DNA from: Stramenopiles sp. TOSAG23-3
Lineage: Eukaryota; Sar
Direction: 5' to 3'
Assembly: GCA_900128585.1 (NCBI GenBank)
Contig: LT642251.1
Coordinates: forward strand, 1-24,362
Length of the DNA: 24,362 nt
Below the pieces are notes generated by a model. The model was not told where the DNA came from, did not search any database, and saw only the letters and a program-made list of their open reading frames with translations. Both the position numbers and the translations under genes were made by a program. Below are positions 1 through 9,616 of this stretch, piece after piece. How positions within the stretch are numbered: the stretch's first letter is position 1; every line of letters starts with the position of its first letter.

Positions 1-2
1 AA

Positions 3-215
3 GGGGTGGATGCTCTTGGAATGCAGGTTTCGAGAAGCGATGCACCGTTCGCGAAAATAATGAATGACTCTGACAGTTTGCAATTTTTTTTGTCGTGTAA
101 ATCGATCCCGATCCCGGGAGAAGGTGCAAGAAGTCGACGCACTCGCGACCGGCCGCCCAAAGGGAAATTGCTGACGGGCGTGCCCCCTATACGTGTTCCG
201 AAGCATAAGGCGTAA
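3..215 (+). CDS. Possible C-terminal end of a protein entering from the left edge
   Basis: This frame is open from the window edge to a TAA at 213-215. The other two + frames close by base 66. The base composition looks like the coding regions elsewhere in the window rather than the AT-rich spacers. The predicted tail is basic and proline-containing, ending in RVPKHKA, and shows no domain I recognise. If real, it is the last ~70 codons of a + strand gene facing the large LRR gene end to end, with a gap of about 98 bases. That would match the convergent pattern seen across the window. It is equally possible that it is a chance open frame in a 3' region. Confidence 0.35.
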   Translation, partial: GVDALGMQVSRSDAPFAKIMNDSDSLQFFLSCKSIPIPGEGARSRRTRDRPPKGKLLTGVPPIRVPKHKA

Positions 216-313
216 AAATGTTCTGCGATGCCCTATTTAAAAGGAAAAAAATTATGATGTATTTTCTAACTGCGCTGCGTGGGAAACACCCTCGGTCCCC
301 TTTCCCCAGGATT

Positions 314-3300
314 TTAGTCAATCTCTTCTTCATCATCAGTCTCATCGTCTCCGTCCACGTCAGACTCACTTGAGCTTTCGTCAAACTCTTCCCCCGCTGC
401 TTCCGCGAGGGCTCGTCTCTCTGCTTTCGCTTTCTTCCTTGCGAGCTTAGCCCTCCTGGCCTCTTCTTTAATCTCTTTCTCCAAGGGGTCTATGTATTTG
501 TCCCATACGAATTTGGTCTCAAGAGGATCTACCTTCTTCTTAAAACCAAAGATGTCGCGTGGTGTTTCACCACTGGAGGAATCGGAATCGGTGTCATCTC
601 CTCCACCGTCGCCGATGAGGGCAATCAGATCCGCTTGATCCTGCAGCCATTTCTTGTATTTTCGTCCATTTCTTCCATCCCACGGGCGACGAAGTTTCTT
701 CTCTCGAGCATATACCCTGCCATCGTCAATGGCTTTTTCGTGGGCCAAGCGAGCATACTTTTCTAGCAGCTCGGCCAAAAGCTCTTCTTCTATTTCCTCC
801 TTCTTGCGTTTGCTCAACAGTACCACTTCCACCAAATTGTCTTTGTACTTTTCTAGCGTTGTGTTCAGCTGGTTCATCCCCATATTGGCATCTTCGACCA
901 GCTTATCCCGCTCCATCGGAGAGTTGAAACGGTGTGTTTCGTAAGCCCCTGGGTTCGCGTCGTATGCATCGCTCCGTTCCATGACGTACTTGTACTCTTT
1001 CTTTGCCTCTTTGACTTCTTTCGCGGCTGCTCTGATGGCCTTCTTGACGGTGTACACCCTCTTTTTGCCATACTTTTTTCGCCGTTTGTACTCCGCTTTG
1101 GCCATCTTTTTCCCTTGGATAAGGGTGAACCATTCTTCCACGTCATCCCTGGCCTTTTGTGTGTCGAGGTTTACGCGTCTTTCTTCCATGAACTTGCGGT
1201 CAACTTCTTCGTGTGTGTATATGGTTTGAAGGAGAACCAACGCGTCATTCTTCTGCAGAAGCACGTCCTCTTCCTCCTCATCCGGTACGATTGCGGCATC
1301 GTCGTCCCCTGGGGCAGCATCCTCGTCTTTTTTCTCCTCTCCTTCGGCGTTGTCGGCTAGCCCCTCGGCCTTTTCATTTTGCATCTTGATTGCGTGCCTC
1401 CGCTTCCTTTCTATTTCACGGATCTTCTCGAGTCTTTCTTTCGCCCGAACTTTTGCCCTGGCCTTTCCTTCAGCGTCTAGTTGGAATTTAACGTTTGACT
1501 CGACTTTGGCTACTGGGCCGTACGGCCCTTCGAACATTTCACAGGCCTCAATCAACTGAAACTCTGAATTTGGAAACTGTGGGACGTATTCAAACCGAAA
1601 GGTAGGTTTTAACAATTGCTTGTGCTCCAGCCTTGCGTTTTCGCGTGCTATTCTATCGTTGCCCCTGTCAATGATTGATTTAAACATTTCCTCCTCTTCC
1701 CCGATGTCAGTGTCCTTGGGGGGCTCCAGCCCGTCGGTTTCCCATGTCCACTTGTCTTTTCGGAAGATTGCGGGGGTTACCAACGAGAACACAGGCTCCA
1801 CCAGCCTAGCGCCTTGCGCCAACTCTCCCCAGGCCCTCGCCATATCGTCTCGAAAAATGTCGTCCGTGAGCAAAGAAACTTGCCCGTCCCCTTCTTTCAC
1901 TGCCCACTCCACCCAAATTAGGAAGCAGTTCAGCAATTCTTTGTGAAATTCGTATTTTCGCAATTCCTTCTTCTCTTCGATCCATTTGATAATTTCTGGG
2001 CAAGTCCTGTCAAAGTTGTAAAATTTCCCGTTGATGTAATTGTCCACCATTGTATCCACGTGCAACAAATCTTCTTCTTCCATGTAGCCACAAGTAGTGA
2101 GCGCTGATTGGTACTTGCTTTTGATCAAGACTTGAATTGCGGTGGGTGTCAGGTTCTTGTGGGAAAATCGCAACTGGTGAACATTCAGTTGATCTCGGAT
2201 CTCATCCATGCGGCGCATGCGATCCTCCAAGTAGTGCCGGATTCTCGAGCTCCCCTCTAAGGAAAGTTCAGTTGGCGGAGAACGCATAGGGTTGTGCTCT
2301 ATCCTGATGTCTTTCAATGTCGTCAGAAACCGAAACGTGTGAGGAAGCTCAATTAGTTGGTTTCCGTACAACCAAAGTTTTTCCAGGGTGGAAGTCAAGG
2401 CCCCCATACCGAAGCTTAATTTCATTACCTTGACCCGATTGTGGGACAGGGACAATTCTCTCAATTTCGGGAGATTGTCTATCCCCTCTGGAAACACGGA
2501 CAGCATGTTTTGGTTCAAATTTAAGATTTCCAAACGCTTTAATTGCTCAATACCCGGAGGAAATGTTTTCAGCCTGTTCTTTGTGAAATTAAGGATTCTG
2601 AGTTTCGGCAGCTCAACAATTCCTGGCGGAATTTTCGTCAAGAAATTTACGTCCAAGTGCAATTCCTGCAACGCCTTAAGTCTGTGCAATTTTACTGGCA
2701 ACTCTTTCACCCGATTTCCGGTGAGTCGCAAGATCTTCAGCTTGTTTAGAAAACACAGGCGTCCTGAAATCTGCGATATCTTGTTTCGTTCAAAGTTTAA
2801 AGAAGTGATACTTTTCAAACTCGATATTGCATCTGGGATTGCCAAAAGCTGGTTGTTGTACATATTCAAATCTGTCAGATTCACCAGTTTTCTGCATAGC
2901 GTTACCGGAATAGCAGTGAGCAAATTGCACATCAACCCTAAATTGGTTAAATTCTGCATTTCGTATATCTCTGCGGGTACAGCCTGAAGCTGCAGCCACT
3001 GCAGCCGCAGCTCGTTGCTCCTGGCCGCGGATTTAAAAGCATTCTCTAATGTTGTCTCGTACCGTGGCTGGGGTATAACAACCTCGCTCAGGATCCCCAA
3101 ACTGACTGTATCGACCTCCGGCGGCCGCCCGCCTCGTCGATGCCTTGCCCATCGTTCTCGGCAGTCTCTTAGTATGGCCGGTATGCCCTCTTGGACGGTC
3201 TTTTTCGGGGGAACTCCCCATGGGTTGTCCCCAGCGTACAGTTGTGTCAGTTTCGTTAATCGGTAATATTGCGCTGGGATTTCTTTTATAAAGTTGTTAG

Positions 3301-6300
3301 AGACCCACAGCCTGGCTAATTTAGGAAGATCGGCAATTTCTGGGGGAAGCGCGTCGAGCTTGTTATAATTCACTGCCAACCGTTCGAGGCTGGTAAGGTG
3401 CACGATTTCCGGAGGGATTGCTGCCAAACGGTTGTTCACCACTGACAAAGTCCGCAGTCTGTACATGCCTTTGATTTCCTTCGGTAACGATGTTAGTTTA
3501 TTATGGTCTAAAACCAGTTCCAACAGAAAGATTAATTTTCCAATGCTTTTTGGGATGTGATGCAAAATGTTGAAAGATAGATTCAACCGTTTCAAGTTTT
3601 GAACGCGCCCAAAGTCGTCCAATTCGTATGGCATTTCCAAAAGCTTTTCGTGCGTAAGGTTGTGGATAAAAAACGGAAAGCCCTCGATTGGGTCGAAGCG
3701 GATGTCGTATATACCACGCCCTTCCTCTCCGAGTTTGTCTCTCTTTTGCAAATTGGTGAGACCATCGAATGCCGACTCCAAAGTTTCGTGCTTCACTTTT
3801 CCCGTTGACTTCAGGGCTTCCAGGTCGACTTTGGCATTATGGTCAACCTCTTCCACTTTTTCCAACGGTTTGGGGGGAAATCGGCTGCATTGTCCCGTCA
3901 CTGGGTTTCTCCACAACACCCCTAAGTCTCCCATGTTTTCCCGTTGCCAATCTTCCGGCTTGTCGATGCGTTTTTTCGGCGGGTTCAGCGGGGTTATCAA
4001 CGCAAGGGTGCCTATTCGATTTCGTGAAAAACAAAGGTCGCTTAACTTGTTCAGTTTCTGAAAATCCCCAGGCAGCGTCGTTAAATTGTTGTCTTCCATC
4101 CGCATTACTCTTAGCTTGTACAGATGCCCAATACGCTTCGGGAGCAACGAGATGCCGTTTCCGGCACATTTAAGCGCAGTAAGATTTGTCAACTTGGTAA
4201 AAGATTCTGGAAAACGGACGATTCGGTTTTGTGGGCATGAAAACGAAACGAGCTGGTGCATCAGACCAAGCGCTTCTGGTAATTCTCTCAGTCGGTTGTT
4301 GCCAATGTTCAACTCCACGGTAGTATGGAGAGTTGTAAAGTACCACGAAGGAATATTGTCCAATTTGTTGCCTGATAAACGCACTATTTGCAAATGCTGC
4401 ATGGACAAAAATAAAGTGTTGAATGCAATTCGCCGCGGGATGGTTTTCAAACCCTTCCACAGAATTTCGAGCTCCCCGGTGCGGTATGACTCCAGCAATG
4501 CGTGATGGTAAATTTCTTCATCCTTGTACTTGTACGTCATTTTTCGCCGTTCTGATTTCTGACCTTTCGCCCCCGTCACCGTTGCCGGCCGTTTTTTCCT
4601 CTTCTTTTTCTTGTCGGATTGTGCAGACTTGAAGGCGCGCACGACTGGGTTCTCCGTTACCCCTGGCCCTTTCGTGCCCCACGATCGAACGTCTCGTTTT
4701 GACGTGGCCAAATCTGACTTGTCCAACTCCCAGTCCTCGTACATTCGAACATGGTCCTCCTTCACCAAAATGTGCTGCATTTCTATCATCTTTCTAGCTT
4801 GTTGATGCGACCGTGTGACTGCAAATGCTTCGCTGTAAGACAGCGTCTTCTTGGGCCTTGGGAGACTTCCCACCGTGTGTGGCCTTCCATCTGCAAGGAG
4901 AATTTGGCCACGATTCACCCCCCCTTTCACAAGGGTCTTGTCTGTGGACCACGGCCGGGCTGGGGGGTGCGTATACGAGTCTGGGAGTTCGCTGCCCTCG
5001 GGAACCCAGGGGCGCCGCTGTGCGTCCGTTGGGGGGGCAATGGCTTTGGCGGCAGTCCTGGGTTTCGGCACAGTGCTGTTTAAATTGACCTCCCAAGGGT
5101 TCCTGTCCTCGTCCTCTTCGATCTCCCTCTTCTTTTGTGCAATGATGCTTGCCGTAACAGCACGGGGGACGACCTTACCGCCCCTTGGTTTTGGACTCAT
5201 GGGAGACGTGGGCCTCGTCGACTCGCTTGCCGCAGACGCGGCCGTTAGGGGCCTCGTGATATCCTCGTACAAGGACGCCGCGCTCTTCACTGTGTATGGA
5301 TCCCTGGTCACTCGCAAACTCTTGACGTTGCGCAATTTGGCAGCCTTTCGTTTTACATTTTTTCCTATCGCAGTCATTTCCTTTGCCAACTGTTTCTGTG
5401 CCTCTGTTAAATTGTATGGCCGCTTACCAAAGGCACCTTTGCGTTGGCTGCTCTGGGAAGCTCGAAGGTCAACGCTTTTTGTTTTTCGCGCAGGCGGTGG
5501 CAGCGTTGGCGGCGGGGGCTTGTTCCTATTTGTAATAACTATCTTGAGGCTCGCGGATTTTGCTCGCTTCAACTGCTTTTTTATCGTCCTCCGGGTAGGC
5601 TGACCAGAAACTACAGCCATGGAAGCGGAGCCGGCCCGGGCTGCCTTTGGTGGCCGCTTTTTACTGGTCCGTGGCCTCACGTACGCTTCTGCAGGAACTT
5701 CTTTCTCTGGCATTTTGTAGTCGATGACCCGAGACGGTTTTGCCCGCACCATGGCAGTTACGGGTCTTACTCGGACCGGAGAAGCCGCGACTTGCCCGCC
5801 TGGGCGCTGCGATTCATCGTGGTGGCGGTACTGGCTTTGGCTAGGAAGGGGAACGGGCACCCCAGTCGCTGGACGGGCTTTTCGTTTGGGGGAGGACCGA
5901 TTCCCCCCCATCGCGGTGTTAATTTCATCCCCATCCCGGTGTACTGCCGTTTGTGGTCTTCGGTTTTTTTTTTTTAACCGAATGCCCTCCCGGGGCACGA
6001 CCTCGTTTCTACTAATTGCTGTGGACGGCCTAGTTCGAACGGAACTCTCGTTTGTTGGAGGGCGCAGCCCGAACTCGTTGGCTTCTGCAGTAGAGGGTCG
6101 GCGGAAGGTCTCACTCGTCCCCGGCCGGTAGTAATATTCTTCGTCGTCCTTCTCCTCCTCTCTATCAGCCCCATGGGCAAATTCATCATTTACAAAGGGT
6201 CTCTCGTGAGCTGTTGAAGGCCTTGAAAAGTTAAAATCGGATTCCGCCGTCATAGGACGTTTGCCGAAGTTGTCGTCAGAGTCTGCCGTATTTGGTCTCC

Positions 6301-6868
6301 CGGGGAAGAATCCCATGCTGCCGCTCGTGCCGGGCCTCGATTCGTCGTGATATTCTCTGCCGTCGTGCCCACTTGTACTTGGGCGAGACCCGGCTGTTTT
6401 GTCGTACTGAAACACATTCCCGTCCTCGAACCTGAAGTCGGAGTCTACGGTAAAGTCCGAGCCCGCCGTTAGGGGCCGTTGAAACCCTCCGCCCATGCTC
6501 CCGCTGGTTCCAGGTCTTGATTCGGACAGCCCCATACTTCCGCTTGTCCCTGGCCGCGACTCGGACATGCCCATACTCCCGCTCGTCCCTGGCCGCGACT
6601 CAAACAACCCCATACTCCCACTCGTCCCTGGCCGCGACTCGGACATTCCCATGCTTCCACCTGTTCCCGGCCGACCATCAAACGCACCAATACTCCCACT
6701 TGTCCCTGGTCTGGAGGACGAATCATCCCAAATTCCTGGCATGCCTCCAATGGATTCTGACGTCGGGGGCCTCCTGTTTACCCCATAGTTTTCATTTTCG
6801 TCCTGGGACGCTCGTTCTCTTCGACTTTCATCCACACTCCGCGGAGTCCCTGGCAAAGTTGGGAACAT
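314..6868 (-). CDS. Giant leucine-rich-repeat protein with RPxT repeat N-terminus
   Basis: A single uninterrupted frame of 2184 residues starts at the ATG complementary to 6866-6868, with A at -3. Residues 1-770 are low-complexity and basic, with 24 copies of an R-P-x-T motif (RPGTS, RPSTA, RPATG and similar). Six of these form a 13-residue tandem at about 52-129. Three blocks of short LRRs of the LxxLxLxxNxLxxLP type follow, at about 797-955, 1060-1210 and 1280-1535. Beyond them lies a long charged, helix-prone region rich in K, E and R (about 1780-2130), then a Ser/Asp/Glu-rich acidic tail. There is no signal peptide, membrane segment, kinase or GTPase domain. Such LRRs usually bind proteins, so a scaffold role is likely. 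A cytoskeletal or flagellar location is a guess. Its start faces the FAD oxidoreductase gene across a 1.2-kb spacer. Confidence 0.93.
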   Translation of the reverse strand: MFPTLPGTPRSVDESRRERASQDENENYGVNRRPPTSESIGGMPGIWDDSSSRPGTSGSIGAFDGRPGTGGSMGMSESRPGTSGSMGLFESRPGTSGSMGMSESRPGTSGSMGLSESRPGTSGSMGGGFQRPLTAGSDFTVDSDFRFEDGNVFQYDKTAGSRPSTSGHDGREYHDESRPGTSGSMGFFPGRPNTADSDDNFGKRPMTAESDFNFSRPSTAHERPFVNDEFAHGADREEEKDDEEYYYRPGTSETFRRPSTAEANEFGLRPPTNESSVRTRPSTAISRNEVVPREGIRLKKKNRRPQTAVHRDGDEINTAMGGNRSSPKRKARPATGVPVPLPSQSQYRHHDESQRPGGQVAASPVRVRPVTAMVRAKPSRVIDYKMPEKEVPAEAYVRPRTSKKRPPKAARAGSASMAVVSGQPTRRTIKKQLKRAKSASLKIVITNRNKPPPPTLPPPARKTKSVDLRASQSSQRKGAFGKRPYNLTEAQKQLAKEMTAIGKNVKRKAAKLRNVKSLRVTRDPYTVKSAASLYEDITRPLTAASAASESTRPTSPMSPKPRGGKVVPRAVTASIIAQKKREIEEDEDRNPWEVNLNSTVPKPRTAAKAIAPPTDAQRRPWVPEGSELPDSYTHPPARPWSTDKTLVKGGVNRGQILLADGRPHTVGSLPRPKKTLSYSEAFAVTRSHQQARKMIEMQHILVKEDHVRMYEDWELDKSDLATSKRDVRSWGTKGPGVTENPVVRAFKSAQSDKKKKRKKRPATVTGAKGQKSERRKMTYKYKDEEIYHHALLESYRTGELEILWKGLKTIPRRIAFNTLFLSMQHLQIVRLSGNKLDNIPSWYFTTLHTTVELNIGNNRLRELPEALGLMHQLVSFSCPQNRIVRFPESFTKLTNLTALKCAGNGISLLPKRIGHLYKLRVMRMEDNNLTTLPGDFQKLNKLSDLCFSRNRIGTLALITPLNPPKKRIDKPEDWQRENMGDLGVLWRNPVTGQCSRFPPKPLEKVEEVDHNAKVDLEALKSTGKVKHETLESAFDGLTNLQKRDKLGEEGRGIYDIRFDPIEGFPFFIHNLTHEKLLEMPYELDDFGRVQNLKRLNLSFNILHHIPKSIGKLIFLLELVLDHNKLTSLPKEIKGMYRLRTLSVVNNRLAAIPPEIVHLTSLERLAVNYNKLDALPPEIADLPKLARLWVSNNFIKEIPAQYYRLTKLTQLYAGDNPWGVPPKKTVQEGIPAILRDCRERWARHRRGGRPPEVDTVSLGILSEVVIPQPRYETTLENAFKSAARSNELRLQWLQLQAVPAEIYEMQNLTNLGLMCNLLTAIPVTLCRKLVNLTDLNMYNNQLLAIPDAISSLKSITSLNFERNKISQISGRLCFLNKLKILRLTGNRVKELPVKLHRLKALQELHLDVNFLTKIPPGIVELPKLRILNFTKNRLKTFPPGIEQLKRLEILNLNQNMLSVFPEGIDNLPKLRELSLSHNRVKVMKLSFGMGALTSTLEKLWLYGNQLIELPHTFRFLTTLKDIRIEHNPMRSPPTELSLEGSSRIRHYLEDRMRRMDEIRDQLNVHQLRFSHKNLTPTAIQVLIKSKYQSALTTCGYMEEEDLLHVDTMVDNYINGKFYNFDRTCPEIIKWIEEKKELRKYEFHKELLNCFLIWVEWAVKEGDGQVSLLTDDIFRDDMARAWGELAQGARLVEPVFSLVTPAIFRKDKWTWETDGLEPPKDTDIGEEEEMFKSIIDRGNDRIARENARLEHKQLLKPTFRFEYVPQFPNSEFQLIEACEMFEGPYGPVAKVESNVKFQLDAEGKARAKVRAKERLEKIREIERKRRHAIKMQNEKAEGLADNAEGEEKKDEDAAPGDDDAAIVPDEEEEDVLLQKNDALVLLQTIYTHEEVDRKFMEERRVNLDTQKARDDVEEWFTLIQGKKMAKAEYKRRKKYGKKRVYTVKKAIRAAAKEVKEAKKEYKYVMERSDAYDANPGAYETHRFNSPMERDKLVEDANMGMNQLNTTLEKYKDNLVEVVLLSKRKKEEIEEELLAELLEKYARLAHEKAIDDGRVYAREKKLRRPWDGRNGRKYKKWLQDQADLIALIGDGGGDDTDSDSSSGETPRDIFGFKKKVDPLETKFVWDKYIDPLEKEIKEEARRAKLARKKAKAERRALAEAAGEEFDESSSESDVDGDDETDDEEEID
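6482..6715 (-). repeat. 39-bp coding minisatellite, six units (13-residue RPGTSGSMG repeat)
   Basis: Six in-frame units of 39 bases encode variants of SRPGTSGSMGMSE near the N-terminus of the LRR protein. The units differ mainly at third positions and in the last three residues, so they are not all fresh copies. A seventh similar motif (SRPGTSGSMGFF) lies apart at about 6305-6345. Confidence 0.9.
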
Positions 6869-8056
6869 GTTTCAAAAAACACCTTGCTTTACTCGTTCAC
6901 GATGCAAAGCTGCCTGGTGACAACGATTTAGACTTCCTATTGTTGAATCCATATCGAACAACAGTTCAAGTCCCTAACCCTTTTCTTTCAGAAAGTAAAG
7001 CCTTTCATGAAATGTGGTAGCAAGACTAGAAATGGCAGTTACCAAAAAAATAGTTCTTCTTCTGTATCTCTTCTTCTATCTTCTCCAGCTTCCCCTTTGC
7101 AAGTCGATCGAGTTGCTGTTATCTATAAGTAAAATTGGACTCGATTGTCTTCCTATTATATACTGTATAATATTATTATTAAATACATACAGGATACAGG
7201 CAGTCGAACCTCTAACAAACTACGAGGAATATAAAAACCATTACGTTGGATTATAATGTACATTATTAAGAAATTGAAATTGAAATTGAGATATTTTATT
7301 ATTAATTTATATAAAGTAGGTGTAATAGTCTCTACGACGACTCGTCCTCGTAGTCATCTACTGTAGCTTTTAAAACCAATCTATTATTTATTTATTAAAA
7401 AGGAAAAGAAAGAAAGAAAGAAAGAAAGAAAGAAACAAACAAACAAAGAAACAAAGAAACAAACAAACAAAGAAACAAACAAACAAACAAACAAACAAAC
7501 AAACAAACAAACAAACAAAGAAAGAAAGAAAGAAAGAAAATGAAGAAAGAAAATGAAGAAAGCAAATTCAAATTTGTTGTTCTTCTTGTTCTGGTTTCTT
7601 GTTTCCTTCTCCTTCCTTCCCATAAAATAAATAATAATACTTCGTATTTGATCGATCGTCCGTCACATAACCGAAATTTCTTCCAATTGTTGTGGCTGCT
7701 GCTGAAACAACAAACAAGAAGAAAGAACAAAAACTTCAATTTTTAAAAACAAAAAATTGACTGTTAATTAAGGTAATTAAAACAAATAATTGTTTTTTAT
7801 TATATAAAAAAATAATTACCTTACTCTCTTTTACTGGTGGTGGATGTGATGGTATTATTTATTATTTTTAGTTATTAGTCTGCGCGGAGAAAACAACAAG
7901 AAGAAAATAGAAATGAATTATACAAGAATTGGAAATTGTAAACGGAACGAGAATGATTTTCAAGAGTTCTAAACATTGATTTTGACGTTGAGGGTAATAA
8001 ACCGTTTATCGTTGCTCCGTTTGGCGACTTGTTCTATTACGCGGCACACAATCAGA
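6869..8056. promoter_or_regulatory. Divergent spacer between the LRR and FAD oxidoreductase genes
   Basis: This 1.19-kb AT-rich spacer separates two start codons and presumably holds both promoters. It contains a tetranucleotide microsatellite (7404-7539) and an inverted repeat (taaggtaatta around 7768-7778, its complement around 7813-7825). It also has a 74-codon hydrophobic frame at 7032-7256 that I do not trust as a gene. I see no convincing TATA box or other named element. The last ~80 bases before the FAD gene stay in its frame and may encode an N-terminal extension. Confidence 0.6.
7404..7539. repeat. (GAAA/CAAA)n tetranucleotide microsatellite
   Basis: About 34 tetranucleotide units are arranged as GAAA repeats, a long interior of mostly CAAA with a few GAAA, then GAAA repeats again. 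The tract is almost free of T on the + strand. It lies midway in the divergent spacer. Confidence 0.95.
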
Positions 8057-9616
8057 ATGAGTAAGAAAGAAGACGTTGACTACGAAGCCCGTGCAAAGCG
8101 GATGGTGGACCGTATTGGTGGGGAGAGAGCTTCGGAAAAAATACGGGAAGACGTTGCCGCGTCGAGAAGAAACAAGGATTTAGGGAGCGACTCAACGAGT
8201 TTGTCAAACCGTGCATCCCATCGCATGGAGAATATAAAGGGGCACCTGCAGTATGTCGAGAAGAGGACAATTCCCGTTGCTGCGACGTGCGATGTCCTAG
8301 TGGTGGGCGGAGGGCCTGCGGGGCTCTCTGCTGCAGTGGGTGCTGCCCGCGCGGGAGTGGACACGATGATCGTGGAACGCTACGGTTGTTTCGGGGGAAC
8401 CATCACCACGGTGGGGATGGAAACACTGGGGTGGTACCGCTACGAAGGCACGGTCGAGGGCAATGGAATCGGGATGGAAATGGAACGACGGGCGGCGGCG
8501 CTGGACAAGGACGCAACGGAGAAGTTCGCGTTCAACGAGAGCGAGTGTTTGGACGCGGACTACTTCAAGCTGGTGGCGGACCACTTGGTGCGGGACAACA
8601 AAATCCGGCCACTGCTCCACACATACGTTGTTGAAAGCATTGTTGAAGATGGTAAAATTGTGGGGGTTGTCACTGAGAGCAAATCGGGCCGCCAGGTGAT
8701 CCAGGCAAAGTGTGTAATCGATTGCACCGGGGACGCCGACGTTGCGTGGCGTGCGGGCGCGGAATGTAGAATGAACGCCGTGAAAGACCGCATGGGTGTG
8801 ACGACTATATTTAGCGCGGCAGGCGTGGACAAGGAGCGATTTATGAAGCACATCGAGAAAAAGCCGGCGACGTACGCGGACTGGTCCCGAACGTGGGACC
8901 AGAAAACGACGGGGAAAGAGGACGCCCTAAAGTCTCCGTACATGGAAGAAGAGTTCGACAAGGCGCGGGAGCTGGGGGTTATCCCGCAGAACACGGAAAG
9001 CGAGAAAGTGAGCATCGCAGGGAGCTGGTCTTCCATTTCCAACGCGGGGGAGGCGAGGAATTTAAACTTGGTTCATATGTCGGGGGTCGACGTAACATCG
9101 GCTGAGGAGTTGACGGAAGCGGAAATGGAGGGAAGGAAACAAGCTATGCACGCCCTCAAGGCCTTGAAGACCGTGGTGCCGGGGTTTGAGAACTCCAAGC
9201 TGAGAAACTTCTCCATGACGCTTGGGGTCCGAGACTCGCGTAAAATTATCGGGCGGTACAATCTAACGGAAGAGGACGTAAAAAATGAAGCTCGCTTCCA
9301 TGATTCGATAGGCATTTTCCCAGAGTTCATCGACGGGTACTCGATTCTTATCCTTCCCACCACGGGGCGGTACTTTCAAGTGCCGTACGGCTGCCTGGTC
9401 CCCGAAAAGATTGACAACTTGCTGGTTGGTGGGCGCTGCTGTGCGGGCGACAACGCGAGCCATGCAGCGATGCGCAACATGATGGCGTGCACGGTTAGCG
9501 GCCAGGGTTGCGGTGTTGCTGCCGCGGTGACTGTGAAAACGGGAAAGACCACGCAGACGGTGGATGTCAAGGCCATCCAAGGCGAGCTGAAACGGCAAGG
9601 CGTTAGAATCGATTAA
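8057..9616 (+). CDS. FAD-dependent oxidoreductase, FAD_oxidored (PF12831-like) family
   Basis: From the first in-frame ATG at 8057 (A at -3) the protein has 519 residues. A Rossmann dinucleotide-binding motif, VVGGGPAGLSAA, begins near residue 82 and is followed about 25 residues later by ERYGCFGG, the usual FAD-contacting segment of this family. The middle contains CVIDCTGDADVA, another family hallmark. Near residue 456 comes LLVGGRCCAGDNASH, followed by a glycine/alanine-rich helix that closes the FAD site. The family is mostly bacterial, with few members of known substrate, so only a flavin-dependent redox reaction can be stated. The first ~75 residues are charged and lack a recognised domain. 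The frame stays open 27 codons upstream of this ATG, encoding an arginine-rich segment without acidic residues that looks like a mitochondrial presequence. It faces the Nramp gene end to end. Confidence 0.9.
   Translation: MSKKEDVDYEARAKRMVDRIGGERASEKIREDVAASRRNKDLGSDSTSLSNRASHRMENIKGHLQYVEKRTIPVAATCDVLVVGGGPAGLSAAVGAARAGVDTMIVERYGCFGGTITTVGMETLGWYRYEGTVEGNGIGMEMERRAAALDKDATEKFAFNESECLDADYFKLVADHLVRDNKIRPLLHTYVVESIVEDGKIVGVVTESKSGRQVIQAKCVIDCTGDADVAWRAGAECRMNAVKDRMGVTTIFSAAGVDKERFMKHIEKKPATYADWSRTWDQKTTGKEDALKSPYMEEEFDKARELGVIPQNTESEKVSIAGSWSSISNAGEARNLNLVHMSGVDVTSAEELTEAEMEGRKQAMHALKALKTVVPGFENSKLRNFSMTLGVRDSRKIIGRYNLTEEDVKNEARFHDSIGIFPEFIDGYSILILPTTGRYFQVPYGCLVPEKIDNLLVGGRCCAGDNASHAAMRNMMACTVSGQGCGVAAAVTVKTGKTTQTVDVKAIQGELKRQGVRID

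Noticed and set aside
2388-2987. 199-codon + strand frame opposite the third LRR block
   Set aside because: It is an antisense shadow of the periodic LRR sequence with no recognisable domain.
6495-6788. 97-codon + strand frame rich in Pro, Leu and Val
   Set aside because: It is the antisense shadow of the 39-bp minisatellite in the LRR gene.
7032-7256. ATG-started 74-codon frame, hydrophobic at its start, in the LRR/FAD spacer
   Set aside because: The sequence is AT-rich spacer, rich in Leu and Ile as such DNA always gives; it has no motif and poor resemblance to neighbouring coding composition.
7384-7739. Frames coding for Phe/Leu/Cys/Val/Ser repeats on the - strand
   Set aside because: They are translations of the GAAA/CAAA microsatellite.
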